NCBI GenBank assembly: GCA_040901775.1
Contig: JBBDYF010000269.1
Coordinates: forward strand, 1 to 13,316
DNA: 13,316 nt
Source of the DNA: CAYLLN01 sp040901775
GTDB taxonomy: Bacteria; Planctomycetota; Planctomycetia; Pirellulales; Pirellulaceae
Direction: 5' to 3'
Under the pieces are notes generated by a model. The model was not told the origin of the DNA. It did no database searches and saw nothing but the letters and a program-made list of their open reading frames with translations. Shown one piece after another: positions 7,540-13,271 of the stretch. The position numbers and the translations under genes are program-made. How positions within the stretch are numbered: the first letter of the stretch is position 1; every line of letters starts with the position of its first letter.

Positions 7540-7787
7540 AAGGTGGAATTGATCCCGCCGGCGCGGACGAGCACTGGAAAACAGCTTGCACGGCGCTAGG
7601 ACGAATCCATACATCATTTGCGAAGCAGGATGCCAAGCCAGCGACGTTCTTTGTCGGCGCTGCAATTGAGGCCCATATGGCGACTGAAATCTGGGACATG
7701 TTGCAGCAAGGCGAAATCGACAACGCGGCTAATCTCACGGACGAGGAGCAGCTAGCATCCGTCACGCGATGGATTTGCTCGTTGTGA
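7485..7787 (+). pseudogene. AvaI/BsoBI-like restriction endonuclease remnant (C-terminal third)
   Basis: A reading frame shifted relative to the methylase remnant encodes about 100 residues that I recognise as the C-terminal part of the AvaI/BsoBI type II endonuclease family. It carries Leu-Gly-Glu-Leu-Lys-Gly-Gly-Ile-Asp-Pro-Ala-Gly-Ala-Asp-Glu-His-Trp-Lys (about 7527-7580), holding the Glu-X-Lys half of the PD-(D/E)XK active site. Then come Pro-Ala-Thr-Phe-Phe-Val-Gly-Ala-Ala-Ile-Glu and a natural-looking end at TGA 7785-7787. The N-terminal two thirds, including the first catalytic Asp and most DNA contacts, are absent. The left boundary (7480-7500) is approximate. The frame has no start codon near the junction except a TTG at 7536, which lies after the catalytic Glu codon (7533-7535). 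The product is surely inactive. The family call comes from remembered motifs, not a search. Confidence 0.65.
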
Positions 7788-7830
7788 ATACACCGTAAAC
7801 CCTTCAGGAGCAGGCCGCGGGACGCGCCCG

Positions 7831-8862
7831 TTACGCCGCCCCCAGCCGGTCGCCCACGCGCAGGTGATAGCCGCGGAGGAAGTGGTCAATTCCCATGACC
7901 TTCTTGCCCGCGGGTTGCACTGCCACGATCGAGAGCCCGCCATCGCCGGTGGCGACGATCAGTTGCTTGCCATCGCACAGCATTACTTGTCCCGGTAAAT
8001 GTTCGACCGAATCGGACGGCAGACTGGAGGATGGGCCGACGAACGGTTCCAAACCGGCCGCCCGGGCGGCGGCCTTGCTACCCCGGCCGAAGACGCTGAC
8101 CTGGTCGATCACCAGCCGGAGCGGCTCCTCGCCGGGCCGGTGCCAATGGGTGTAGGTTCCCGGCCACGGCTTGAGGGCGCGAACCTGGTTGCGAATCTGC
8201 TCGGCGGTGCGGGCCCACTCGATCGCGCCGTGCTCTTTGCGTAGCCGCAGGGCGCTGGTTGCATGTCGCGAATCCTGCGGTTCGCCCAGCGGCGAGACCC
8301 GGTCCCACTGGTCGAGCATTGCGATCGCCTCGTGCACTGGCTCGATCCCCAGCCGGGCGAGGTGGGCTTCGAGCTGGGGCTGGGTCTCTTCGGGACCGAT
8401 GGCGGTTTCGCGCTGGGCCAGGATCGGCCCGCCGTCGAGCCGCGGGGTCATGTGAATGACCGAGACCCCCGTTTCGACTTCGCCATTCAAGAGGGCCCAG
8501 TGGATCGGGGCGGCCCCGCGATATTTCGGCAGCAGCGAGGCATGCAGATTGATTCCGCCCAACGGGGCCAGGCCCAACACGTCGGCCGCCAGGATTTGCC
8601 CGTAGTCGCAGGCGACTAGCAGGTCGGGGGCCAGCAAGGCGATCAGCCGGCGGCCTTCCTCGCTGTTGATGCTGGCGGGGGCATGCACCGCCAGGCCGCG
8701 GCTTGTGGCCAGATCGCGCATCGGGTTGGGGGGCGCCTTGTCGCGTCCGCGCAGGGCGGGCGTGGGCCGGGTGACGAGCGCGGGAATCTCGTGTTGCGAA
8801 TCGAGCAGCGACTGGAACATGGGCACCGCGAACGGGCCGGTGCCGAGCACGAGTAAACGCAT
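7831..8862 (-). CDS. fmt: methionyl-tRNA formyltransferase
   Basis: 343 residues. It transfers the formyl group of 10-formyl-tetrahydrofolate to methionyl-tRNA(fMet) in the cytoplasm for translation initiation. The catalytic triad is visible: Asn105, His107 (in Ile-Asn-Leu-His-Ala-Ser-Leu-Leu-Pro) and Asp143 (in Arg-Leu-Asp-Gly-Gly). The hallmark Ser-Leu-Leu-Pro-Lys-Tyr-Arg-Gly-Ala-Ala-Pro-Ile spans 109-120. The C-terminal domain holds Lys-Pro-Trp-Pro-Gly-Thr and ends near Gly-Ile-Asp-His-Phe-Leu. At 343 residues it is about 30 longer than the usual form; the extra length is an Ala/Ser/Pro-rich insert in the C-terminal domain (about 265-290). The ATG at 8862 has no Shine-Dalgarno. It lies 97 bp downstream of def on the same strand, the classic def-fmt pairing, though the gap contains tandem repeats rather than the tight spacing seen elsewhere. 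Confidence 0.97.
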   Translation of the reverse strand: MRLLVLGTGPFAVPMFQSLLDSQHEIPALVTRPTPALRGRDKAPPNPMRDLATSRGLAVHAPASINSEEGRRLIALLAPDLLVACDYGQILAADVLGLAPLGGINLHASLLPKYRGAAPIHWALLNGEVETGVSVIHMTPRLDGGPILAQRETAIGPEETQPQLEAHLARLGIEPVHEAIAMLDQWDRVSPLGEPQDSRHATSALRLRKEHGAIEWARTAEQIRNQVRALKPWPGTYTHWHRPGEEPLRLVIDQVSVFGRGSKAAARAAGLEPFVGPSSSLPSDSVEHLPGQVMLCDGKQLIVATGDGGLSIVAVQPAGKKVMGIDHFLRGYHLRVGDRLGAA

Positions 8863-8870
8863 GGGAAGAG

Positions 8871-8896
8871 GCTAGGGCTGGGGGCTAGGGCTGGGG
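8871..8896. repeat. 13-bp tandem repeat, two copies
   Basis: GCTAGGGCTGGGG is repeated exactly twice (8871-8883 and 8884-8896) in the gap between def and fmt. Its 7+6 structure resembles the heptamer repeats close by. Confidence 0.85.
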
Positions 8897-8923
8897 GAGG
8901 AGAGGCCAGGAAGGTTTGAACCT

Positions 8924-8958
8924 CGCACTCCGCACTCCGCACTCCGAGTTCCGCACTC
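8924..8958. repeat. heptamer tandem array (CGCACTC family)
   Basis: Five consecutive heptamers: CGCACTC three times, a variant CGAGTTC, and CGCACTC again. The array ends two bases before the def stop codon. The reverse complement, GCGGAGT in another phase, matches the array at 10421-10448. Confidence 0.85.
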
Positions 8959-8959
8959 G

Positions 8960-9541
8960 CTACGCATATCTTTCTTCCCACTCGGTCCAGCGCTGGGCGA
9001 TCGCTTCGTCGCTGGGGACCGCGCCGGTCGTGCGACGGCTGGTAAACTCGCTTTCAAAAATCTCCAGTTCGTGCTCGATGTCGGCCCGCGCCGTGGTGCT
9101 CATCCGGTCGGGAAAGAGCACGCCGTCCAGGTGATCCAGTTCGTGCTGGCAGCAGCGCGCCAGCAGGCCGATCATGTCGGCTTCGATCTCTTGCCCACCG
9201 ATCGAATAAGCGTTGATTCGCACCTGCTTGGGGCGCATCACTTGCCCGAATAGTCCCGGCAGGCTGAGGCACCCCTCTTCGACCTCTTCCGCGCCGCCGC
9301 GGGGCAGCGAGATCACCGGGTTGATGAACACGAACTCTTCGCCCACCCCGCGCTTTCCCTCGAGGTTGACAATAAACAGCCGGAGCGGCAGATCGATCTG
9401 GTTGGCGGCCAGGCCAATTCCCTTGGCCTCGTACATCTGGTCGAACATCTGACGGACGATGCCGCGCAACTCGGCATCGACCCGACGAATCGGTTTGCTG
9501 GCCCGGCGAAGCGTGGGATGCGGATACGTGATGATGTTCAA
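8960..9541 (-). CDS. def: peptide deformylase
   Basis: 193 residues. This cytoplasmic metalloenzyme removes the N-formyl group from nascent proteins and so completes the cycle begun by fmt. All three motifs are present: Gly-Ile-Gly-Leu-Ala-Ala-Asn-Gln (41-48), Glu-Glu-Gly-Cys91-Leu-Ser-Leu-Pro-Gly, and Gln-His133-Glu134-Leu-Asp-His137. Cys91, His133 and His137 bind the metal and Glu134 is catalytic. The C-terminus extends about 25 residues beyond the compact E. coli form. The start is the TTG at 9541, preceded on the mRNA by CCTCCTCCC rather than a Shine-Dalgarno. The TTG puts the product at the family's usual N-terminus (Met-Asn-Ile-Ile-Thr-Tyr-Pro). A perfect TATAAT on the minus strand lies about 60 bp upstream. 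It is divergent from the secreted-protein gene at 9733. Confidence 0.97.
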   Translation of the reverse strand: MNIITYPHPTLRRASKPIRRVDAELRGIVRQMFDQMYEAKGIGLAANQIDLPLRLFIVNLEGKRGVGEEFVFINPVISLPRGGAEEVEEGCLSLPGLFGQVMRPKQVRINAYSIGGQEIEADMIGLLARCCQHELDHLDGVLFPDRMSTTARADIEHELEIFESEFTSRRTTGAVPSDEAIAQRWTEWEERYA

Positions 9542-9552
9542 GGGAGGAGGTC

Positions 9553-9580
9553 AGTGCTAGTTGTCAGTTGTCAATCGTCG
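9553..9580. repeat. heptamer tandem array (GTTGTCA family)
   Basis: Two exact GTTGTCA units (9560-9566, 9567-9573) are flanked by partial seven-base units (9553-9559 and 9574-9580), just upstream of def on its 5' side. Confidence 0.75.
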
Positions 9581-9599
9581 GAAAGAGTGCCAGGGGTAA

Positions 9600-9605
9600 A
9601 TTATA
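9600..9605 (-). promoter_or_regulatory. probable -10 box of def
   Basis: TATAAT on the minus strand, exactly the consensus. The -35 region at 17 bases (9623-9628) is poor. Transcription would begin near 9593, giving a leader of about 50 bases that carries the heptamer array. Confidence 0.45.
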
Positions 9606-9637
9606 CGCAGCAGATGTCCGAGGCGGCAGGCGGCCGT

Positions 9638-9666
9638 TTGTCCCGCGCAGCGGCTGCGAATATACT
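9638..9666 (+). promoter_or_regulatory. probable promoter of the secreted-protein pair
   Basis: TTGTCC (9638-9643), a 17-base spacer and TATACT (9661-9666) match the sigma-70 consensus at nine of twelve positions. The expected start near 9673 gives a 60-base leader before the ATG at 9733. Confidence 0.5.
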
Positions 9667-9732
9667 GAAAGTTCCGTCGCCAGGCTCGTTCCCGCCTGTC
9701 ACTTTCCCACCGCCAAGATTCGAGGCTCGTTC

Positions 9733-10413
9733 ATGCTTGATCAACCATTCTTCGCCTGCTCCCTGCTCGTGGCCTGCGCCCTGACCGCTTCGGCAACGGC
9801 TCAGGAGTACCACGTCGTCAAGGTCGAGACGCCCGCTCCGGCGGACGAAATCGCCCCGGAAATCGCCGCCTTGCTGGCACCGACCGGCTTGAAGCTGGTC
9901 AAGGGAGAATCGCGCACCGTCTGCGAAATCTGGCTCTGCCAACAGTGGCCCGTGGCAGCCGACGCCAAGACCGGGGGCGATGTGATCTATCCGCTCGCGC
10001 CGGGCAGCCTGGTGGGAGTGGTTCGCTACCCGCGCAAGGCGGCCGACTTCCGCGACCAGGATATTTCTGCGGGCGTTTATACGCTCCGTTACGGCCGGCA
10101 ACCGGTGGACGGGGCGCACATCGGCACCTCGCCCACGCGCGATTTCCTGGTTGCCATTCCGGCTGCCGGCGACAAGAGCCCCGCGGCGCTCGACTACAAA
10201 GGGCTGATCGCCGGCGGCAAGGAAACGTCGGGCTCCGGCCACCCGGCGATCCTGTCGCTGCAGCGTCCTGGCGCAGGGAGCGAGGCGCTGGCCGTGCGCG
10301 AGGATGCCGACAAGGAATGGACGATCGTCCGTTTCACCGGCAAGGCGAAGACGGGGGGTGAAACGAAAGACCTGGCGCTCGAGGCGGTGCTGGTCGGAGT
10401 GGCCGCCGAGTGA
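9733..10413 (+). CDS. exported protein of unknown function
   Basis: 226 residues. I do not recognise a named family. An N-terminal signal peptide covers roughly residues 1-22 (hydrophobic core Phe-Phe-Ala-Cys-Ser-Leu-Leu-Val-Ala-Cys-Ala-Leu, likely cleavage after Ala-Thr-Ala), so it is exported to the periplasm or paryphoplasm. The mature part has no membrane helix and no obvious catalytic motif. It includes a conserved-looking core, Val-Val-Arg-Tyr-Pro-Arg-Lys-Ala-Ala-Asp-Phe-Arg-Asp-Gln-Asp-Ile, then Val-Tyr-Thr-Leu-Arg-Tyr, and a run of strands compatible with a beta-sandwich. The ATG at 9733 is chosen because the signal peptide starts there and GAGG (9722-9725) lies 7 bases upstream; the frame is open further upstream. 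Its TGA overlaps the next gene's ATG by one base, so the two exported proteins are probably coproduced. Confidence 0.8.
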   Translation: MLDQPFFACSLLVACALTASATAQEYHVVKVETPAPADEIAPEIAALLAPTGLKLVKGESRTVCEIWLCQQWPVAADAKTGGDVIYPLAPGSLVGVVRYPRKAADFRDQDISAGVYTLRYGRQPVDGAHIGTSPTRDFLVAIPAAGDKSPAALDYKGLIAGGKETSGSGHPAILSLQRPGAGSEALAVREDADKEWTIVRFTGKAKTGGETKDLALEAVLVGVAAE

Positions 10414-10940
10414 TGACCATGCGGATTGCAGATTGCGGAATGTGGAGTGCTCGCTGGTGCGCGAGGGTTTGTCTCGTTGCCGCGTTCTTTGTTGTGCCCT
10501 GGCTTCCCGCTGCCGAGCCGCCCAAGTTCGAGCTCGAGACGCTGCGGGGGCATGTGGTTTATCTAGCCGATGCGCTGCACAAGCAGTTCGGCATCCGGAG
10601 CGTGCCGGAGGCCAAACAGCGGACGCTGGCCCTGCAAGCGGCCGACGGCAAGTTGGTGCCGCTGGTCGAGGATGTCCGCGGGCGGGCCTTTCGCGCCGAC
10701 GAGCGTTTCCGCAAACCCGAGGTGGAACTGTTGGTGCGGCGCTACGCTGGCTCGCCGGCCGTGCAGGTGATCCGCGTGTTTGAGATCGTGGAGGGCGGCA
10801 AGTACGAGCTCGACTACTGGTGCGATATTTGCGCGATTGCGATGTACGAGCTCAAGCCGTGCGAATGCTGCCAGCAAGAAATCGAGCTGCGCCGCCGCAA
10901 GGTGGACGAAACGCAGCCCCAATGCTTTCTCAGGCCTTGA
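10413..10940 (+). CDS. exported protein with Cys cluster, unknown function
   Basis: 175 residues, unrecognised family. A signal-like segment (Val-Cys-Leu-Val-Ala-Ala-Phe-Phe-Val-Val-Pro) precedes Leu-Pro-Ala-Ala-Glu, suggesting export. Near the C-terminus Cys137-x2-Cys140 and Cys150-x-Cys152-Cys153 form a cluster that could bind zinc or form disulphides. The chain ends in a basic segment, Glu-Leu-Arg-Arg-Arg-Lys. The start is uncertain. ATG 10413 overlaps the previous stop by one base (TGATG), ATG 10419 follows, and ATG 10440 would remove nine residues (166-residue product). Those extra residues are encoded by a heptamer tandem repeat (10421-10448), so 10440 may be the older start. The pair with 9733-10413 suggests a joint envelope role. 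Confidence 0.75.
   Translation: MTMRIADCGMWSARWCARVCLVAAFFVVPWLPAAEPPKFELETLRGHVVYLADALHKQFGIRSVPEAKQRTLALQAADGKLVPLVEDVRGRAFRADERFRKPEVELLVRRYAGSPAVQVIRVFEIVEGGKYELDYWCDICAIAMYELKPCECCQQEIELRRRKVDETQPQCFLRP
10421..10448. repeat. heptamer tandem array at a gene start
   Basis: Four consecutive seven-base units (GCGGATT, GCAGATT, GCGGAAT, GTGGAGT) overlap the 5' end of the Cys-cluster gene. They belong to the same family as the array at 8924-8958, in reverse orientation. Confidence 0.75.
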
Positions 10941-10963
10941 TTCTGGGTTTGGGTGCCACGTCC

Positions 10964-10982
10964 CACGCCCCTCGTGGGCGTG
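10964..10982. terminator. GC-rich hairpin between convergent genes
   Basis: CACGCCC (10964-10970) pairs with GGGCGTG (10976-10982) around the loop CTCGT. It sits 23 bases after the stop of the Cys-cluster gene and beyond the 3' end of holB on the other strand, so it could end either transcript. No T tract follows, so it may instead be a repeat palindrome. Confidence 0.45.
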
Positions 10983-11062
10983 CTTCCGTTGCCGTTCACA
11001 CGCCCACGGCTTCAGGGGTTTATCGAAGGTCAAGCGAAACGGATTGAAGTGCTGACAAAGCA

Positions 11063-12115
11063 CTATCCCGCAACGCGTCCCAGCCGGGCCGCTCCGCCCA
11101 GCTCGTCTAGCAGCCAATCGACCAGCGTCGCCTGGTTGGCGTTCGCGTCGATGTGGGCATAGGCGTCCAGACAGACATCCAGGCAAGCCGCGGCGGCTTC
11201 CTCGCCCGGCAGCCAGCGCAACAGGTTGGCCACGTCGCGGGCCATTTGCGCTTCGCCGGCACTTTCGCCGGACGCAAGTGCGAGCAGCGCCTGCCGGTAG
11301 AACTCCTCGGCCAGCGACACCACCAGCCGCAGCCGGCGTCGTTTCGCCGCCGATTCCTTGCCCGCTTCTTCGATGAACGAGCCGATCCGCTTGGCCCCTT
11401 CCTGGACGTCGAACTCGCGCTGGTTCAGCATTGCCAAGAGCGCGCCGCGAAATTCGACCAGTTGCTCGTCGCACCACTGCCCGGCCCGCTCGACGCTCCC
11501 CTGGCTCTGCAAGGCGGCTCGCTGGGCGGCCCGCTCGTCGGCGCAAAGGCCCTGCTCGACGAGGATCGCCGCCACGTCGTCGGCGGGCAGCGGAGCGAAC
11601 CGCACCACCTGGCACCGCGAGCGGATCGTCGGCAACTGCCGCTGCTCGCTGGTTCCAATCAGAATCAGCACGGATCGCGCCGGCGGCTCTTCGAGCGTCT
11701 TGAGCAGGCAGTTGGCCCCTTCCTTGTTCAAATAGTCGGCGTCGTCGATGATCGCGACCCGTCGCCGGCCCGAATACGGCTTGAGCGACAGGTTATAGCA
11801 GAGCCCGGCCCGCATCCGGTGTTCTTTATCGCCAATCAACAGTTCGACCGGAATGAAAGCCTTATCCGCCGGCTTGGCAACCGTTTCGATATCCGGATGC
11901 GTTCCCGCGAGCACCTGGCGGCAACTGGGGCACTCGCCGCACGGATCGAGCGCCTCTTCCGGCCGCCGCTCGCAGAGCATCGCCTGGGCCAATTTGCGTG
12001 CGAACAGCCGCTTGCCGATGCCGGGCGGTCCCACGAACAAGAACGTGCTCGCCAGCCTTCGGCGGGCAAGGGCCTGGCGAAAGCGGGCGAAAACCTGGGA
12101 GTGGCCGTGGAACAT
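11063..12115 (-). CDS. holB: DNA polymerase III, delta-prime subunit
   Basis: 350 residues, an AAA+ clamp-loader subunit. It works with the DnaX and delta subunits to load the sliding clamp at the replication fork. Walker A is Gly-Pro-Pro-Gly-Ile-Gly-Lys-Arg (29-36); the residue after Lys is Arg rather than Ser/Thr, as expected for a delta-prime that need not hydrolyse ATP. The four-Cys zinc module is complete (Cys48, Cys59, Cys62, Cys65), followed by His-Pro-Asp. Walker B-like Ile-Ile-Asp-Asp-Ala-Asp lies at 122-127, Leu-Leu-Lys-Thr-Leu-Glu-Glu-Pro-Pro at 137-145, and the Ser-Arg-Cys motif at 166-168. The C-terminal half is helical and less conserved. It lies 69 bp downstream of tmk on the same strand, a common bacterial pairing. 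DnaX is the main alternative, but the length, Arg36 and the tmk neighbour favour holB. Confidence 0.9.
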   Translation of the reverse strand: MFHGHSQVFARFRQALARRRLASTFLFVGPPGIGKRLFARKLAQAMLCERRPEEALDPCGECPSCRQVLAGTHPDIETVAKPADKAFIPVELLIGDKEHRMRAGLCYNLSLKPYSGRRRVAIIDDADYLNKEGANCLLKTLEEPPARSVLILIGTSEQRQLPTIRSRCQVVRFAPLPADDVAAILVEQGLCADERAAQRAALQSQGSVERAGQWCDEQLVEFRGALLAMLNQREFDVQEGAKRIGSFIEEAGKESAAKRRRLRLVVSLAEEFYRQALLALASGESAGEAQMARDVANLLRWLPGEEAAAACLDVCLDAYAHIDANANQATLVDWLLDELGGAARLGRVAG

Positions 12116-12124
12116 GCTGGCGAG

Positions 12125-12144
12125 CGGGAGGCGTGAGCCTCCCG
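12125..12144. repeat. palindrome with GTGA loop, upstream of holB
   Basis: CGGGAGGC (12125-12132) and GCCTCCCG (12137-12144) form a perfect 8-bp stem around GTGA, a GNRA-type tetraloop on the plus strand. It sits between tmk and holB. Confidence 0.85.
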
Positions 12145-12176
12145 ATGGGTTGGGTGTCGCAAAAATGGAATCCTAT

Positions 12177-12196
12177 CGGCCAGCTTACGCTGGCCG
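12177..12196. repeat. palindrome with GTAA loop on minus strand, overlapping the tmk stop
   Basis: CGGCCAGC (12177-12184) and GCTGGCCG (12189-12196) form a perfect 8-bp stem. Read on the minus strand the loop is GTAA, whose TAA is the stop codon of tmk. It shares the core GCGTRAGC with the palindrome at 12125-12144 but in the opposite orientation. Confidence 0.85.
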
Positions 12197-12823
12197 CTCA
12201 CCTGATCCGTTGATGACTTGCTTCGCCGCGGCGGCGACAATCTGCTCGTGGATTGCCTCGACCGGCCGATCGGCGTTCACCACGATCACCTGCTGCGGAA
12301 AGCGGGCCGCCTCGGTCAAAAAGCCCTGGCGAACCCGCTCTAAATAGTCGAGGCCGCGCGATTCCATCCGGTCGGCGCTGCGCTGGATGCGGGCCGCCGC
12401 CCGCTCGGCCGGCATGTCGAGCAGGAAGACCAGGCTCGGCATGATGCCGTCCACCGTCACCGCGCCGACCCTCCACACGTCGTCTGGATCGAGCCCGCTG
12501 GCGTGCGCCTGATAGACGACGTTGGCCAGCAGAAAACGATCGCTGACCACCACCTTTCCCGCGGCCAGGGCGGGCCGGATCACCTCTTCGACCAGTTGCG
12601 CCCGCGACGCCATATACAGCAGCATCTCGCTGCGGCGGTGGATCGCCACGTCGTGATGCTCGAGCAGCAGCGACCGCAGCCGCTCGCCCAGCGGCGTTCC
12701 GCCCGGATCGCGGCAGGTGACCACGTCGCGTCCCTGCCCGCGCAGCCACTCGACGAGCAGTCCGATCTGCGTCGATTTTCCCGCGCCGTCCACGCCATCG
12801 AAGCTGAAAAACATGCGGCCCAT
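12185..12823 (-). CDS. tmk: thymidylate kinase
   Basis: 212 residues. It phosphorylates dTMP to dTDP with ATP in the cytoplasm, an essential step of dTTP synthesis. The P-loop is Gly-Val-Asp-Gly-Ala-Gly-Lys-Ser-Thr (10-18), the dTMP-binding segment Asp-Pro-Gly-Gly-Thr is at 39-43 (Asp replaces the usual Glu), and Asp95-Arg96-Phe carries the DR(Y/F) motif. The LID region has Arg-Ile-Gln-Arg-Ser-Ala-Asp-Arg-Met-Glu (145-154). The length is typical. ATG 12823 is chosen because upstream in-frame sequence to 12877 is not tmk-like; ATG 12814 is also possible, and none has a Shine-Dalgarno. The last four residues (Glu-Arg-Pro-Ala) and the stop come from an intergenic palindrome, which has either trimmed or extended the C-terminus. 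holB lies 69 bp downstream. Confidence 0.95.
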   Translation of the reverse strand: MGRMFFSFDGVDGAGKSTQIGLLVEWLRGQGRDVVTCRDPGGTPLGERLRSLLLEHHDVAIHRRSEMLLYMASRAQLVEEVIRPALAAGKVVVSDRFLLANVVYQAHASGLDPDDVWRVGAVTVDGIMPSLVFLLDMPAERAAARIQRSADRMESRGLDYLERVRQGFLTEAARFPQQVIVVNADRPVEAIHEQIVAAAAKQVINGSGERPA

Positions 12824-12861
12824 TGTAGCAAGAAACGCGAGTCGGCCGGCGCAAGGAAGCC

Positions 12862-12882
12862 GTGGTTTGCTGCGCAAATCAC
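12862..12882 (-). terminator. hairpin between the small secreted gene and tmk
   Basis: A nine-base stem (12862-12870 with 12874-12882, one wobble pair) encloses a three-base loop, about 45 bases after the stop of the small secreted gene on the minus strand. There is no clear T tract, so terminator function is only possible. Confidence 0.3.
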
Positions 12883-12927
12883 AGCCTTCGGCCGTTATTC
12901 AATGGATCGGGATTCGCAATTTACTTG

Positions 12928-13182
12928 CTACCACCGGCTCCACTGCGAATACGTCCGGTTGACGCCGAAATGCCGCGACCAGTGGGTCCGCGGACCCGCG
13001 CCAAAATAGCCGTAGGCATAGCCGTCGGTGCGAACGTCGTAATACCGGGCCGCCGGCCGCCCCGGCTTGTTATTGGGTCCGGGCGACTCGGGCTGCCGCA
13101 GCAGCAGATACGACGGCGGGCCAGCCTGGGCCACTGCGGCGGTCACAAGCACCAGCACGATGGCTAGCGGCAGATTGCGCAT
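12928..13182 (-). CDS. small secreted protein, planctomycete-type
   Basis: 84 residues. A clear signal peptide (residues 1-20; core Leu-Ala-Ile-Val-Leu-Val-Leu-Val, cleavage after Ala-Gln-Ala) leaves a mature chain of about 64 residues. The mature part begins Pro-rich and ends with an aromatic-rich segment, Tyr-Gly-Tyr-Phe-Gly-Ala then His-Trp-Ser-Arg-His-Phe-Gly-Val-Asn-Arg, close to the C-terminus. I recall this aromatic pattern in short exported proteins of Planctomycetota with no assigned function; that is memory, not a search. There are no cysteines and no membrane helix after the signal. The ATG at 13182 is the only reasonable start, with a weak AGGA about 11 bases upstream. It is transcribed toward tmk with a 104-bp gap, so it may have its own promoter. 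Confidence 0.8.
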   Translation of the reverse strand: MRNLPLAIVLVLVTAAVAQAGPPSYLLLRQPESPGPNNKPGRPAARYYDVRTDGYAYGYFGAGPRTHWSRHFGVNRTYSQWSRW

Positions 13183-13271
13183 CGAGATTTCGATCCTGGT
13201 TCGTGGGGCAGAGTCAGAACGGTTTTGGCGGAAAAACGGGCCTTCGTCCCCATCGTCACCCCGCGCATAAA

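Noticed and set aside
7480..7540. Programmed frameshift producing a methylase-endonuclease fusion
   Set aside because: Both partners lack large essential parts (methylase catalytic motif; endonuclease N-terminus), so a deletion scar explains it better. No slippery heptamer was seen at the junction.
8871..8958. CRISPR-like array between fmt and def
   Set aside because: Units are 7-13 bp in direct tandem without spacers, so these are short tandem repeats and not CRISPR.
11048..11064. AGTGC/GCACT inverted repeat near the holB stop
   Set aside because: The stem is only five bases with a seven-base loop and no T tract; chance occurrence is likely.
11153..12136. Plus-strand open frame of 327 codons
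   Set aside because: Antisense shadow of holB, with no domain signal.
12824..12877. Upstream extension of tmk to 12877
   Set aside because: The extra 18 residues do not resemble any Tmk N-terminus; the family start fits Met-Gly-Arg-Met-Phe at 12823.
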